A stretch of 64,000 nucleotides of DNA from CAZGIF01 sp964526045 (GTDB lineage: Bacteria; Patescibacteriota; Gracilibacteria; Absconditabacterales; Absconditicoccaceae), in contig CAZGIF010000001.1 of NCBI GenBank assembly GCA_964526045.1, positions 62,001-126,000 on the forward strand. Direction: 5' to 3'. Each line of letters starts with the position of its first letter. Position 1 is the first letter of the stretch. Below the pieces are notes generated by a model, which saw nothing but the letters and a program-made list of their open reading frames with translations, was not told the DNA's origin and made no database searches. Below, piece after piece: positions 11,641 to 23,093 of the stretch. The position numbers and the translations under genes were made by a program.

Positions 11641-12403
11641 AGTACAGTGAAAAAAAGTAATGGAAGACTTGTGCAAGTTGGTTGCTGCGTATTTTCTGCC
11701 CAAAAGCGACTTTATTGTGAATCAAAATATACACACATTCTCCTACTATAAAAAAATTAACCGAACCAGATCAAATTTGTATAGATGAAAACATTTCAAT
11801 ATCATATGTTGAATCTATTTGCTCTAAAATACTAATTCACTGTCATAAGATAGTCTTCAATGAAAGACTATTTTTTTGGATAAATGTTATGAGTTGTTTG
11901 GCATATACTCACATTGTTGTGTCAAATAATGAATGTGCGTCGAGAGTTTGAGACATAAAACATATTATCTCGCGATACTTTCACGACTGAAATTCTTTTA
12001 CTATATCATCAAACAACATATAAATACCATCAGTTCATTCAAAAAATTGTATTGGCGGCATCTGAGAATCTCTAAATGTAGACATAGTTTGCAACAGTGT
12101 ATGAATGTCAGGCAACTTAGATTTTTTGTAGGAAAGAACTGATTCTTCTTTTTGGACCATACGATCAAAAGCAGACTCATCTGAGACGAAAAACTGCTTT
12201 ACTCACTTGGAAATAGACTCTGACAGGAGTCACTTTTTGACCAAAACTTCAAGCATTTTGTAAGTTGCTGTTCTTTCTATATTGATTGCTTTGGCAATAC
12301 TGGATGCAGGTTTTGGTCAATACGCATATACATACAAAAAACAGTGAGACTGACTCTCACCTAGTCACATTTCGATGAGAACTTTGGTGTTATTTGAAAT
12401 CAT
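11639..12403 (-). CDS. TrmB-family winged-helix transcriptional regulator
   Basis: About 254 residues. The N-terminal 75 residues match the TrmB winged helix: LIEMGLGESQ, then a helix, KPASSIAKAINIERTATYKM and LEVLVKKGLL. The remaining 180 residues form a ligand-binding-like domain with IQFFEGTDGIYMLFDD, which resembles the TrmB effector region. TrmB proteins regulate sugar transport and metabolism, mainly in archaea and some bacteria; the ligand here is unknown. The gene is divergent from the cysteine-rich CPR protein (113-base gap), which it may regulate. It contains an internal small inverted repeat AGTCTTCAATGAAAGACT near 11860. Confidence 0.82.
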
Positions 12404-12515
12404 GATTTTTGTGTTGTGAAAAATACTTTCACACAAATACTACAAAATCTATTGTGAAATACAAACACAAAATTATCATGTTGACATATTATTTTATTTT
12501 GATAAAAATATTTGG

Positions 12516-14240
12516 ATGTATACAACAAAACAAGCGTATGAGCACATAGCAAAAAACAACGAAGACCCTATCGTACAACGACGTACATGCAAAGTCTCGG
12601 GTACGCAATTTCCAATTTTTCAAAGAGATATCGAATTGTTACAAAAAATCTGATTAGCTACCTGATGAATAACACAAGCAACAAAACAAAATGATATTTG
12701 ATATTTGCTACCTACATTATGTCCAGAAGAACGTCAACGCCTAAGACTTTTGTTTCGTAACGAAAAAAACCTATATAAAAGAAAATGCGATGCAACAGGC
12801 AAAGACATTTTGTCAGTATATGAGCAAAACTCTCCATACAAGGTGTATGACAAATCGTATCGACGATCAGACAAACGATCCGCACTTGATTTTGGTCAGA
12901 CTTTCGATTTTTCCAAGACATTTACAGAAAATATGGATACGCTCATCAAAAATGTACCGATTTATAATATACAACATAATAAACCATGTGAAAATAGTGA
13001 TTATTGTAATATAGTAGCTGAGGTTCGTAATGGATACATGTCGAGTTCGTGAGCATATTCTCAAGATATATATTACTCAAATTGGTTTGGGTGATGTGAT
13101 TCTTGCTTTGATTGTTCTTGTATTTTGGATTGCAGAGAGTGTTACCAAGTTGTACAATCCCAAAAATGTTATAGTAGTTCATATTTGTACAATTGTATGA
13201 ATTGTACATACTCAATTGGGTTAACAAACTGTCAAAACTGCAGCTATTGTATAGATTGTGACAATATTGTCTGAAAAAAATACCGAATAAAAAACAAACA
13301 ATGTACAAAAGAAGACTATGAACTTGCACTCAAAAACATCAATAAACAAGACCGACAAAAAACAGAACACATGCCAGCTTCAGTACAATCTCAATCAGAA
13401 AACTCACTATGAAACTTTTTGTACAATTGCAAAGACATACATATGTGATTTGACTGCTCTGAAACAAAAAACTGACGCTATGTCTATGATGGTTGGGATT
13501 CTACGGATGTACTAGATTGTGTAGAATTTCTAGAAAATTGTGAGTCAATCTACCAAGCCGAAGAAGTTTGAGACACAAAAAACAGTATGTTTGTAAAATC
13601 ATGTTTTGGTGTAGATCATCTTTTGTACAGTATGAATTGTTACCAACAAACAGCTCATTGTTTTGGATGCGTATGATTACGTGGTGTAAAATATGCAATT
13701 TTCAATAAAGAATATACACAACAAGAATATATAGCATTGCAACAAAAAATAATCTGACACATGAAAGAAACAGGTGAACGATGACAATACTTTGATCCAC
13801 GTTTAAGTTACTTTGGATACAATGAAACCTTGGCGCAAGATTACTTCCCAATCAAACAAGAAGACAATACACGCTTCAAACGACAAACAAACGAAAATAC
13901 AATCCGTATTCCAGAAAACAGCAATACAATTCAGACTTCTGAGATGCAAACGAATATACAAGCTATTGACCAAAATTATTACAAAAATATCTTCATCGAA
14001 GAAGAAACAAATAAGCCGTATCGCATACTCGAACAAGAAGTCGCGTTTTACAAAAAAAACAATATCTCACTACCAAAACAACACCCTCGCACAAGACACA
14101 ACAACCGTATGCAACAAAAGCCTCATAGGTCTTTGCAAACAACACACTGTGCCGTCTCATGAAACGAAGTCGTAACTGCATTTTGAGATATCAAAAATAT
14201 TTATACACCAGAAATATACACACAAAAAGTATTTTGATAA
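12516..14240 (+). CDS. CPR-conserved cysteine-rich protein, function unknown
   Basis: About 574 residues. It belongs to a widespread but uncharacterised CPR family: an N-terminal zinc-ribbon-like part, then PTLCPEERQRLRLLFRNEKN, KCDATGKDILSVY, a SDK-containing motif flanked by CGA codons (12861-12878), FDFSKTF, a long series of spaced Cys pairs (about residues 190-330), and a C-terminal YNETLAQDYFP segment. Family members have tryptophan at the CGA positions, so this gene is a strong witness for CGA=Trp. Role unknown; metal binding is likely from the cysteines. Starts at ATG 12516, divergent from the TrmB-type regulator; ends TGA TAA. Confidence 0.85.
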
Positions 14241-14282
14241 ACAAAAAGCCCTAATACGAATATAGTATAATCTAAGGAATAA

Positions 14283-15140
14283 TTAAACACTTCGCTCTTT
14301 CACTACACCATCAGTATCCAGAAATGAAAGGTAGACTGCCGACAAACAAATCATTGATCAAGGTTCTGTATCAGGATTATATAAATGATCTCATAGAATT
14401 GGCATACCTCGTTCTGCACAATGGTATCTAATCTGATGTGTTCTTCCTGTCAGTATTTCGCATTCAAGCACTATCTCGGCTCAAATACGATACCAGGAAC
14501 AAAGCTTCGTTGTTCATTCTTTGGGTATTGCATCTGGTGTTTTTGAGAGAATTGATGATGTATGATACCACGGATATAGCTTTGATTTAAGCCAATCTTC
14601 ACGATTTTGTGTTCGGGAGACACGAGCGCGATATTTTTTGGTAAGGAGGATTTTTTCTTTATCTTCAATACTTACTGCTTCTGATTTTTGGGTAAATAAT
14701 GCGCGAAAATGAAATAGTCACTTTTCTGTTAGAGCGACAACCATGGGTCAATCAGTATCTCTATCCAATCTATGAACAATACTTGATCTGATAAAATGGT
14801 GATATTGGGGAGCATTCTTGCGCGTATAATGATACAAAAATCCAGTGACACTAGGATTGGTCGTATTTTTGATAGTGGTTGGATGCGTAAGAACGCCTTT
14901 GGGTTTGTGGATAACGAGATAATCGGGATGTACGAACATCACAGGAATATCAATATTTGGAGCATCAATCAAAAGGCTTGGGTCAAGATTCCTTTCTTTT
15001 TGGATAATGGTGATAATATCGTGAGGATTTACCTGAACAGATCATTTACGACAATATCTCCCATTGATCCAGACCAACCTTTTGGTGATGAGATAACGAG
15101 TAAACGCAATACTCAGAGACTGATCTTGACTAATGATCAT
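14283..15140 (-). CDS. RluA/RluD-family pseudouridine synthase with S4 domain
   Basis: About 285 residues. The N-terminal 55 residues form an S4 RNA-binding domain (FTRYLITKRLVWINGRY, then GSVQVNPHD). The catalytic domain shows HPDYLVIHKPKGVLTHPT, the aspartate motif SSIVHRLDRDTDG, and LECEILTGRTHQIR. The glycine after HRLDRDTD is a TGA codon. This architecture suits the RluD/RluC group acting on 23S rRNA. The ATG at 15140 was chosen because it includes the whole S4 domain; a shorter start near 14972 would remove it. Confidence 0.9.
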
Positions 15141-15385
15141 GTCGAGCCTACCATCTTTAGAGGGAGAAAACACCGTATTCATAGCAAGAAGAAATGTAAA
15201 GAATTTACGATATTTTTTTTAGAAAATGACAAATCTGAGTTTATTGGTGTATATTATTATAATCTCTAATTTTTTTATACATAAAAATACTATTATTTCA
15301 ATTTTATCTTAAAAAGAGATTATATAGATAATTTAGTACAATTCTTACATCCATAAAATACTCTGATAAAAAATGAGAAGAAAAA

Positions 15386-15417
15386 AAATCCTGACCGCAT
15401 TCGTGTCAGAATTTATT
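15386..15417. terminator. Second copy of the CTGACCGCATTCGTGTCAG terminator
   Basis: AATCCTGAC-CGCATTCGT-GTCAGAATT flanked by an A-run and a T-run, so it could work in both directions. It lies in a 299-base gap between two minus-strand genes (15141-15439). The rest of that gap is AT-rich with no gene seen. On the minus strand it would end the unit beginning at the thioredoxin-like gene. Confidence 0.7.
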
Positions 15418-15439
15418 TTTTTGTAATGGATTGTTTTTT

Positions 15440-15865
15440 TTAGTTACATCCATATTCTACAGCCAAATCAGCTAGAGAAGTAATATCTTGGATGATTTTA
15501 CCATCTTTTGATCATCGTGCTGGCAAATCTTTGACTCCCATAGCTTTGCAGCTAGCTTCATCAAGATCACAATCTACACATTCGAAGTTGTTCATATCAG
15601 ATCCATATTTTTTGACATCTTCACATGATGTACCACAAGATTCACCTCCATAGAATGTCACGCCTTTGTCGCGTAGACATGAGATTTGTGCATCTTTGTC
15701 TCATCCTTCTCCTGCCAAGTCTAATAAATCTTCCAAACTTGGATCTCATCAAGCCCCATGTCCTTTGCTGTCTGCTTGATACTTGAGGTATTGTTTGTAT
15801 CCAAAAAATCAACTAATTCACACAACAAGAACAGCGACTGCAATCCACACATAATACTTTTTCAT
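15440..15865 (-). CDS. Membrane-anchored thioredoxin-like protein
   Basis: About 141 residues. An N-terminal helix (VWIAVAVLVV, residues 6-25) anchors or exports the protein. The domain after residue 75 has VTFYGGESCGTSCEDVK, a strand-Cys-helix arrangement like the thioredoxin-fold domains attached to vitamin K epoxide reductases, and later ECVDCD and CKAMGVKDLPA, where the proline could be the cis-Pro. The active site is CGTSC rather than CxxC, an unusual spacing. One of several envelope redox proteins in the window. Divergent from mutL. Confidence 0.75.
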
Positions 15866-15978
15866 CAATAGTAATAATACATAATAAAAGCTCTTGCATC
15901 TTTTCTGATATAAGTGTACACATATATTATCATCTTTGCAAATTTTTGAAAAGATTTTTGTTTATTGGATATTTTTGT

Positions 15979-17784
15979 ATGATTCACCTCTTACCAGATC
16001 ATGTTATCAACAAACTCAAAGCATGAGAAATTGTTGAAAGACCAGCCTCTATTCTCAAAGAATGCATAGAAAATGCACTCGATGCTGAAGCAACACATAT
16101 AATTGTCTCATTAACTGATTGAGGGAATACCGCTATCCATGTGCAAGACAATTGAACATGAATTGCTGCCGATGATGCATGACTCGTATTGGCAAGATAC
16201 GCAACATCCAAAATCTCGAGTGATAGCGATTTACAAAGTTTATATTCATATTGATTTAGAGGAGAAGCTTTGGCTAGTATCGCAGAGATAAGTAACGTTA
16301 TAATCCAAACCAAAACACAAGATGCACCAATATGAACTCGCATACAAAAAACCCAGACCTGACTGCAACACAGTCCCGAAAGTGTTTCACGAGAACATTG
16401 AACAAAATGTATGGTACAAGACATATTTTATAATACACCCGCAAGAGCAAAATTTCTCAAAACTCCCCAAACAGAATATACATACTGTCAGCAATTATTT
16501 TTTGCGTATGTCATGTGTCGTCAAGATATCCATCGAGAATTGCGACATAATGACAAAAAAAAGTACGATATTCGCCCAGAAAGTTCTACACAAGCACGTA
16601 TAGCAAGTATTTACAAAAAAAATCGAGCAGATAATGTCTCTGAAATATATACTGAAACCGATCACCTGCAGATTTCATGATGTGTGGGAAATGCTCGCAT
16701 TCGTTTTCCAAATGCAAGTATGATGCAGTTTTTTGTGAACTGAAGACCAGTTGAAGACAAACTTATCAAAAAAGCTGTGATGCAAGCATACAAAAACCAG
16801 TTTGCGCCGAGAGAATATCCATTAACTATTCTTTTTGTGACAATTGATCCAAAGCTGGTTGATGTCAACGTTCATCCAAGAAAAAAAGAAGTAAAATTCT
16901 TGGATACTCAGCATGTTTTTGGTAAAATATATAGTGCAGTACAATCAAGCCTTTCTGACAAAAAAATTAGCTATGACACACAATCACATAGTCAAAAACA
17001 GAATAACAATTCACATACGTATGTCCCATCAACAAAACGCTTTGATATGACGCACGCCACTAGACACATTCCGCGCGCATCAGAACAAACGCTTTGAATG
17101 TTCGACGCAATGACGACATCAATGTGACAAAACAATAACCAAACAAAAAATCATATACAATCGGAAACACCATCAGAAACATATCGTAACATTGACAACA
17201 GACTCCTCACAACGTCTCAATGATTGCAAATAGTCTGACAAGTACGAAATATGTATATTTTGTGCCAAGATATTGATCATATTTATTATGTTGACCAACA
17301 TGCCTTAGCCGAGAGAATAGCTTTTGAAAAGCTCAAAAAAAAACTAGAACATACGAACAACTACATAAGCAAAAGCCTATTGACCCCTCTACGTATCGAA
17401 GTAGCATCCTCACTTATGACTCAACATAAACTTAATGAGTTGGCACAATATGGTTTTGATTGTGCGATGATTAGTGATCATAGTATGGTTGTTTATGGAA
17501 TTCCTACAGTTTTTGCTGAGTATGTACTTGATATCGAATCCTTGGTTGATAAACTAGCCCTTATGGAACATCTTGATATGTGAGATATACTTGATCATAT
17601 TTTTGCCACCAAAGCATGTAAAAGTTCTATCAAAGCATGACAAAAACTCTCTAGCGATGAAATGAAACAACTTTTGGAAGACGGACACACGCACATTCCT
17701 TGATGATTTGTGTGCCAACACTGAAGACCATTTTTCGTGTGAATTCCCAAATCAACTATTGATACACTTTTTGATAGACATTAA
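15979..17784 (+). CDS. mutL: DNA mismatch repair protein MutL
   Basis: About 601 residues. The N-terminal GHKL ATPase shows KLKAGEIVERPASILKECIE, VQDNGTGI, YATSKI, YGFRGEALASI and FYNTPARAKF. VNGRPVEDK and NVHPRKKEVKF follow. The C-terminal domain carries DQHALAERIAFE, which fits the DQHA(X)2E(X)4E endonuclease motif, plus ACKSSIKAG and CQHGRP, the metal-binding motifs. So this is a nicking-type MutL, as in organisms without MutH. Conserved arginines use AGA, CGC or CGT, while CGA codons fall elsewhere. No mutS is in the window. The gene is followed 27 bases later by a pseudouridine synthase gene. Confidence 0.96.
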
Positions 17785-17811
17785 ATATATATTTTTGCTT
17801 TTTTTCTTCTT

Positions 17812-18792
17812 ATGAACACTCCTACACAAAGTATCACAGTAACGTGAGACAACGCACATCAAAGATTAGACAGATTTTGTAGAAAATGGTACAAAAAACG
17901 AGACTGACTTGGATTGAGTCAGATTTATTCTTGGGTGAGAAAGTGAGAGGTGAAGGTAAATGGTCACAAAAAAAGTGAATCATACAAACTGCAACCCGGA
18001 GATAAACTACTTCTCCCAATTCCTCAAAAAGACACATTCGCAACGCCAGCACATAAAAAAAACACTGCACGTCCAAAACCAGTCAGTATTCCTAGTATTT
18101 GAGAAATAAAAAAACATATTTTGTTCGAGGATGAGAATCGACTTGTACGAAACAAGCCCGCATGAATTGTCATACACAGCAACGATCAACACGCAAACAG
18201 CATACATACACGAATGCAAGCATACCTCAAAGACAAAAAACTTTCAACCCAAACATTTACACCATCATTTTGTTATCGTTTGGATAAAGACACATCAGGT
18301 GTTTTAATCGCTGCAACATCATACCAAGCTCTTCAATGGCTCAATGAACAAATTAGAGAAAGACATGTCAAAAAAGAGTATCTGACTCGAGTCGTTGGAG
18401 AACATCCACAACGTCTCGTCCATGACCAACCTCTCCATAAAGTTGTTGACAAAAAATTTGGAAGATGAAAAATGGTTGTTAGCAAAGAACAATGAAAAGA
18501 ATCGTATAGCGAGTCGTTTTTGATCCAAAAAATACAACACCCAGAGATTTGAACACTTTCTAAAGTCAGAGTACAAATCAAAACATGAAGAATGCACCAG
18601 ATTAGAGTACATCTTGCTCATGCATGATTTCCCGTTTTATGAGATATTGTCTATGGTTTGCCTTCAGCAAACAGAAAATTATTCAAAAAACATCCCCAAC
18701 AACATATACTTCATTGTCATCGTTACAGTTTTGTAGATCATAATTGAAAAGAACAGTCATTCGTATCAGAAATCAAAAACTATTTTGGATAA
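17812..18792 (+). CDS. RluC/RluD-family pseudouridine synthase with S4 domain
   Basis: About 326 residues. An S4 domain occupies about residues 12-70 (RLDRFCRKWY, LSQIYSWVRKG, VKVNGH, LQPGDKL). The catalytic domain has NKPAGIVIHS, CYRLDKDTSGVLI (Asp motif), KKEYLTRV, and VQIKTGRMHQIRVHLAHAGFPVLGD. It would modify uridines in large-subunit rRNA; exact sites not predictable. It is the third RluA-family enzyme in the window. Inside the gene, CTGACT and AGTCAG (about 17905-17924) form an inverted repeat around the recurrent GTCAGAT. Confidence 0.92.
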
Positions 18793-18912
18793 AATAAAAA
18801 ATCACTATTTTCTTCCCTATTTATATGATACTTACTATTGACTTATGTATTTAATTACATAAAAACAAAACATACTCAGCGAAGGGTATTTTTTTTTATA
18901 AAAATATAAAAG

Positions 18913-19281
18913 ATGAGAGAGATACCTGAACGACAAAAAACAGCGGATGACAAAACAATAGAAGAACTGGAACAAGAAATAGAAAAAAACAATGAAACAA
19001 TAAAAGAAAAATGAAATCATATAGCAAACATGGCAACACTATGCGTATGAGTTGCAACAATAATGAGTATCGTTCTTGGAAACAATGAACGTATATGACT
19101 TATACTCTGATTAGGTTGAGGAGCACTATGACTTGTAGAAGCAATATTATACCATGTAGATGAATTGCAAGAATTTAGCTTGGTAAGAAGCACAAATGAT
19201 ATATTTTATGCGCTTTCAGATACGAAGTTCAAGAAACTAATGATAAAAGAGAAAAAAAAGAGAGAAAGTAAAGAAGAGTAA
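18913..19281 (+). CDS. Small two-helix membrane protein
   Basis: About 122 residues. A charged helical N-terminus (about 35 residues) leads into two hydrophobic helices rich in TGA-encoded glycine (about 42-85, with GLGGGALGLVEA), then a basic tail. No family recognised. The next gene, 22 bases downstream, has the same plan of charged helix, two glycine-rich helices and soluble tail, so the pair may be an ancient duplication or subunits of one complex. Confidence 0.7.
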
Positions 19282-19303
19282 GTTTTATTGAATAATTCAT
19301 GAG

Positions 19304-19978
19304 ATGTGAAAGTGAAAAAACGAAATTGTAACATATGAGAAAGATAATACAAAAGCATTAAAAGCGATAGATGAACTACAAAAGAGAATAGATACACAAA
19401 AAGAACTAAGTAAGTTCAAAGTAGACACCAGTAGTGTGATTATTAATACAGTTTGAGTAATTTGAACACTTATTGCTGATTCATATGCATACAATCAATT
19501 AGAAAGTCTTGTTGTAGTATTTGGATGAATCGTAATAACACAAGGCATCGAGTTTGCGAAAATGCTAACTAGTAAAAGAGATGATTATGCTCAAGCACTT
19601 ATAATATCAATATGTGGTCCTGTAGAGTGATATCTGAAATTGAGATCACTGAAGAAACAAGTAAAAGAATTGCAAAAAGCACTAGAAAACCCAAAATGAA
19701 TGAGAAATCTTACATTTGATCCACAAAAAGAAAGAAAGTGTGTCTATACTTCAGACATAATAGATCCCATAACAGATCATCATGAAGTCTGTCTTGCAAT
19801 CGTTTGAGTAAACGAAAAAAGATTATGTAATCTACTTTTTAGTATCTGAAAAGCTGACAAAAACAACACTGTATCTGAAGCATATCAAAAAAGCTGAGAA
19901 TGTCCTACATGTGATAAAAAATGACCTCAAAGAAAATATATCAAAGAAATGAAAAATTGAAAAGAAGTCTCTCTATAA
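19304..19978 (+). CDS. Membrane protein with C-terminal zinc-ribbon-like cysteines
   Basis: About 224 residues. A charged helix (about 8-40) precedes two hydrophobic helices (about 45-95), followed by a basic helix and a soluble domain with CVYTSDII, ICG and a terminal CPTCDKKG knuckle. The second codon is TGA, so the ATG at 19304 is read as Met-Gly. No family recognised. Follows the similar two-helix gene; a terminator comes about 90 bases after its stop. Confidence 0.65.
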
Positions 19979-20070
19979 ATATAAAAGTCTAAAAGGAATA
20001 AAAAAAAGTGACATATTTACTTACTTACAAAAATATTCAGAAGAAACAAGTAACAAAAACATACAAATAA

Positions 20071-20112
20071 CAATCTGTCAATCCAAAGCAGTCAGGTTGT
20101 TATTTTTTTTTG
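20071..20112 (+). terminator. Terminator after the two small membrane-protein genes
   Basis: AACAATCTG and CAGTCAGGTTGTT pair imperfectly around an 11-base loop and are followed by a run of T. It again contains GTCAG in the 3' arm. Confidence 0.65.
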
Positions 20113-20224
20113 CAAAAAAAAGGATTGTTACTACACTCAGATTAGTACAAGAAGCTCTCTTATCGGGTCCACCACATAAACCTTACTGGAGGGTGATTGT
20201 ATAGAGGTATTCCTCGCGCTTGTT

Positions 20225-20399
20225 ACATAGGATTGTTACCCAACAATGCATGTAAATACATGACGGCATCGGATTTTTTTCTTACATATCGCTGATATGT
20301 ATAAAGGTATATATCTTTATTCACGTCAGGGTGTGTGATAACAACCCTACCGATGCCGTCATTAAATACCGATAGTATTCTATCGGTGTTTTTTTTTGC
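20225..20399 (+). ncRNA. Candidate structured RNA: four-way junction plus terminator
   Basis: An 11-bp perfect stem GACGGCATCGG (20262-20272) / CCGATGCCGTC (20350-20360) encloses three hairpins in a row: ACATATC/GATATGT (20284-20300), ATAAAG/CTTTAT (20301-20320) and AGGGT/ACCCT (20328-20348). Two more hairpins precede it (ATTGTT/AACAAT at 20232-20247, CATGT/ACATG at 20249-20262). It ends with ACCGATA/TATCGGT (20368-20387) and nine T, a plus-strand terminator. I could not match it to tmRNA, RNase P, SRP or 6S RNA by their conserved motifs. A short minus-strand reading frame crosses it but is less convincing. Confidence 0.55.
20368..20397 (+). terminator. Terminator of the candidate structured RNA
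   Basis: ACCGATA-GTATTC-TATCGGT stem-loop followed by a long T-run, seven bases after the closing stem of the junction. The T-run is on the plus strand, which sets the direction of the RNA. Confidence 0.8.
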
Positions 20400-20535
20400 A
20401 TTATTTTTTGACATACGAAGAATGCAAAACAAACTTATTCTTGTTTTTATATGATAAATCACTATTTTAGTGATACTATAGCAGAAAAGAAAATTCTTGA
20501 TCTCAATAGTATATTTACATTTTCTTTTGTCGTGT

Positions 20536-21369
20536 ATGAAACTACTTTGTCTTGATCGACACAACAACAAACATGTTGCACTGCAAACAGACAAAACAAA
20601 AGAAGATTTTTCTGCAGGAGAGTTTCTTATATATGACGTACCTGGAGATAAAAAAAACCAACAATCAATTGCTAAATACTTATGATTAGAAGCTAACAAG
20701 AAAATTGACAGATATGGAACATTTCAAAAAAAACTCTCAGACGCTCAAAAAGAACAGTTTGATAAAATGGATGCAATTGCTAGAAAAAAATTCCCTCTCT
20801 TCAAAAAAAAATTTAAAACTGCATTTCCTGATACAATACCTGTAACAGCTAGGTTTAACATACTCACGGGTCAGTATTATTTTTTCTTTTATGGAGAAGA
20901 TAGATATAATTTTTCTCAGTTTGTGAGAGACTTTAGAAGTGAACTTGGACAAAGTTTCTTTTTGTTTCAGATTGGAGCAAGAGATATGGTCAAAATGTCT
21001 CCAGCAACTGACAGTATCGTTGGTTGTAATTGAAAAAACCTTTGTTGTAAAAGCAACAGACCACTTCCTAGTATTGATATAGAAGTGTTGTTGGTACAAC
21101 ATCTCGAATGAAGAGACATTGAAAGGTTGAAATGAAGATGCGGAAAGCTAAAATGTAGTTTGATGTATGAAGCTGAGTTATATTTTGAAGAAAATAAAAA
21201 ATATCCAAAAAGATGAGAAAAAGTAGAAAGTAATTGTGGAACATGTGGAAGTGTGATGTCTTTCAATGTTATAACGTGAACTATGCTTGTCAAAGATGAG
21301 AATAATAGCTATGTTACAATTGAACTTGCAGACGTCAAAAAGAAATATCATGAATCTCTAAAAAAGTAA
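20536..21369 (+). CDS. PSP1 (YaaT-like) domain protein
   Basis: About 277 residues. The middle and C-terminal parts fit the PSP1/YaaT family: TARFNILTGQYYFFFYGEDRY, then GCNGKNLCC, and RCGKLKCSLMYEAE, matching the family pattern of paired Cys motifs around 'LCC' and 'CGRLMCCL'. A further knuckle CGTCGS follows. In Bacillus, YaaT associates with RicA/RicF and affects RNase Y and phosphorelay; whether that holds here is unknown. An upstream in-frame start at 20497 is possible, but the ATG at 20536 gives the usual length. Confidence 0.82.
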
Positions 21370-21390
21370 ACATTTATATTTCATTGTTGT

Positions 21391-22320
21391 ATGAAAATCT
21401 TATTGATTGTACGACTTTTTCTGAGTCTTTTGCTGTGCTTATATCCAATTGTCTATTCAAGTATGTATGGATTCAAAGGATTAACAGCATTTTGGAAGTA
21501 CACAAAAAACAAAATTGAAATGCTACGAGAACTGGCATATATCAAAAAAGATCGGATACAAAACCTTACAAAACAAAAAATAATCACACTTGAAGATGTA
21601 GCAAAAAACACAGAAACTGTAAAGACATTAGAGGACAATCAGTTGAAAGATGAACAACAGACTAGAACTTCTGAAACAACTCTATCACAACAAATACCCT
21701 CTACGATTATACATTCTCCCTTACAAACAACAAAGAAAGAAGATCTCTCTCCAAAACAAAGAAAAACGAATGCACTCCTTGAAAGAATAATACATAAAGC
21801 TCTGATGTACAAAGATAAAGGACAATTCGATGCATATGAAAAAAAACTTATAGAATGATTAGCTATTGATGATACTCATGCAGAACTCAATAAAAAACTC
21901 GCTGATCGATATTTTCTCAACAATAACCACAAAAAATCACTCAGTCTCCTCAAAAAAACAATTGAGCATAACCCTGATGACCATGAGGCATTATGGCAAT
22001 TGGGAGAAATATATCTTGAACAATGAGAGTTCAAAGAAGCTGACTTATTGGTTCAAAGAGCAATTTGACTTGCAGCTGACAGACCAAAATACTACATTAG
22101 TCTTGTTGAGGTTAAGTACAATGCAAATCAAATAGAAGAAGCGATAGCGCTTATGAAAAAAGCAATCTGACTTAGACCAAATAATGTGAGTTATTTGCTG
22201 GCTATAGCTTGATTGTATGAAGAACATTGAGACATTGATAATTCTAAGAAATTCTATTTTGATATTTTGGAATTAGAACCAACAAATACAAAAGCTAGAA
22301 GAAAATTACATACACTATAA
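21391..22320 (+). CDS. TPR-repeat protein with N-terminal membrane anchor
   Basis: About 309 residues. A hydrophobic N-terminus (about residues 3-25) is followed by a charged helical linker and, from about residue 125, at least four tetratricopeptide repeats; readable ones include PDDHEALWQLGEIYLEQGEF and ADRPKYYISLVEVKYNANQ. The conserved TPR glycines are mostly TGA codons. TPR proteins are scaffolds; being anchored, it may act at the membrane, perhaps in type IV pilus or secretion assembly, which is inference. It starts 21 bases after the PSP1 gene. Confidence 0.85.
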
Positions 22321-22375
22321 AACATAGTTTGCTCAAAAAAACACCTACATTTTATATACCTTATCACACTTTATT

Positions 22376-22636
22376 ATGACAACAACTGGACAACAACAAC
22401 GTAAATGAATCAAAATAGCAGTTATAGCGGTTCTTGCAATTTTCGTTATTTCAACACTATTTACGTGAGTTTTTGTTATATTTGACGTTATCTCACAACA
22501 AAATAGTAACCTACCTACTACCGTACAAATACCCGATCCTCTACCAATAACACAATCTGGTAGTACTGTAACCGGAAGTATTGACCCTCTAAAAGCACTA
22601 CCCACACCACTTGAACTTATGAATCAACAACAATAG
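22376..22636 (+). CDS. Small single-helix membrane protein with Pro/Thr-rich tail
   Basis: About 86 residues. A short polar N-terminus, one transmembrane helix (AVIAVLAIFVISTLFTG, about 15-35), then an extracytoplasmic Pro/Thr/Ser-rich tail. No family recognised. Same strand as the TPR protein, 55 bases downstream. Confidence 0.65.
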
Positions 22637-22662
22637 CAGACTTTATCTTATTTTTTATCAGT

Positions 22663-23082
22663 ATGACACAAGCGTCTGTAGAGATTTTTCAGCAATATTG
22701 TGACATATATGATGTTGAATGAGACCATCGTGCCATAGCAGATCATATAATCCAGCATCCTACAACACATATTATCACTCACCATCGTGTGTGATATTTA
22801 TTTTGGTGATTTGCGCAATACGTGCAAAAAAACCGAGAATTTGAAGACTTTTTGCGTATGTGAGATATTAGCCATGATATGAAAATACGAGACTACCAAC
22901 TCAAACATCCAAGCAATATAAGATCACTAACTGCACTCTACGAATCAAATCGTGCAATGGAACATACGACGGTTATTGTAGATACTCCAAGTTTTGTATT
23001 TGCACAACATTCATTACAAGAAAGTCTTTGACTTCGAGAAACAACATTGCTAGCGTCAGATACATTTTTGTTTCATTCATAA
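22663..23082 (+). CDS. Hypothetical protein
   Basis: About 139 residues, soluble, His- and Tyr-rich, with no signal peptide or membrane helix. No family recognised. AGCGTCAGATACATTTTT occurs near its 3' end (from 23052); the same 18 bases occur in the CapA-like gene in a different frame. It is followed 11 bases later by the HAD gene, so the two are probably co-transcribed. Confidence 0.6.
23052..23061 (+). repeat. AGCGTCAGAT motif, copy 3
   Basis: Near the 3' end of the 139-residue hypothetical gene. Confidence 0.7.
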
Positions 23083-23093
23083 AAAAAGTAGAT

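Larger units (their letters stand above)
19979..20535. other. 557-base intergenic region with a terminator and an RNA candidate
   Basis: No convincing protein gene. It holds a hairpin with a T-run at about 20071-20112 ending the upstream unit, then a stretch with several small inverted repeats (20131-20224, including GAGG-TATT-CCTC), then the multi-stem candidate RNA described separately. A TTGACA occurs near 20408, before the PSP1 gene, without a clear -10 box. Confidence 0.6.

Noticed and set aside
20164..20175. Sequence ending in CCACCA resembling a tRNA 3' end
   Set aside because: No T-arm motif, no matching acceptor strand and no cloverleaf upstream.
20223..20699. 158-codon minus-strand frame crossing the RNA candidate
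   Set aside because: Only the last 65 codons look protein-like, the remainder opposes the PSP1 gene, and the region folds into a compact RNA with a plus-strand terminator. Kept as an alternative explanation only.
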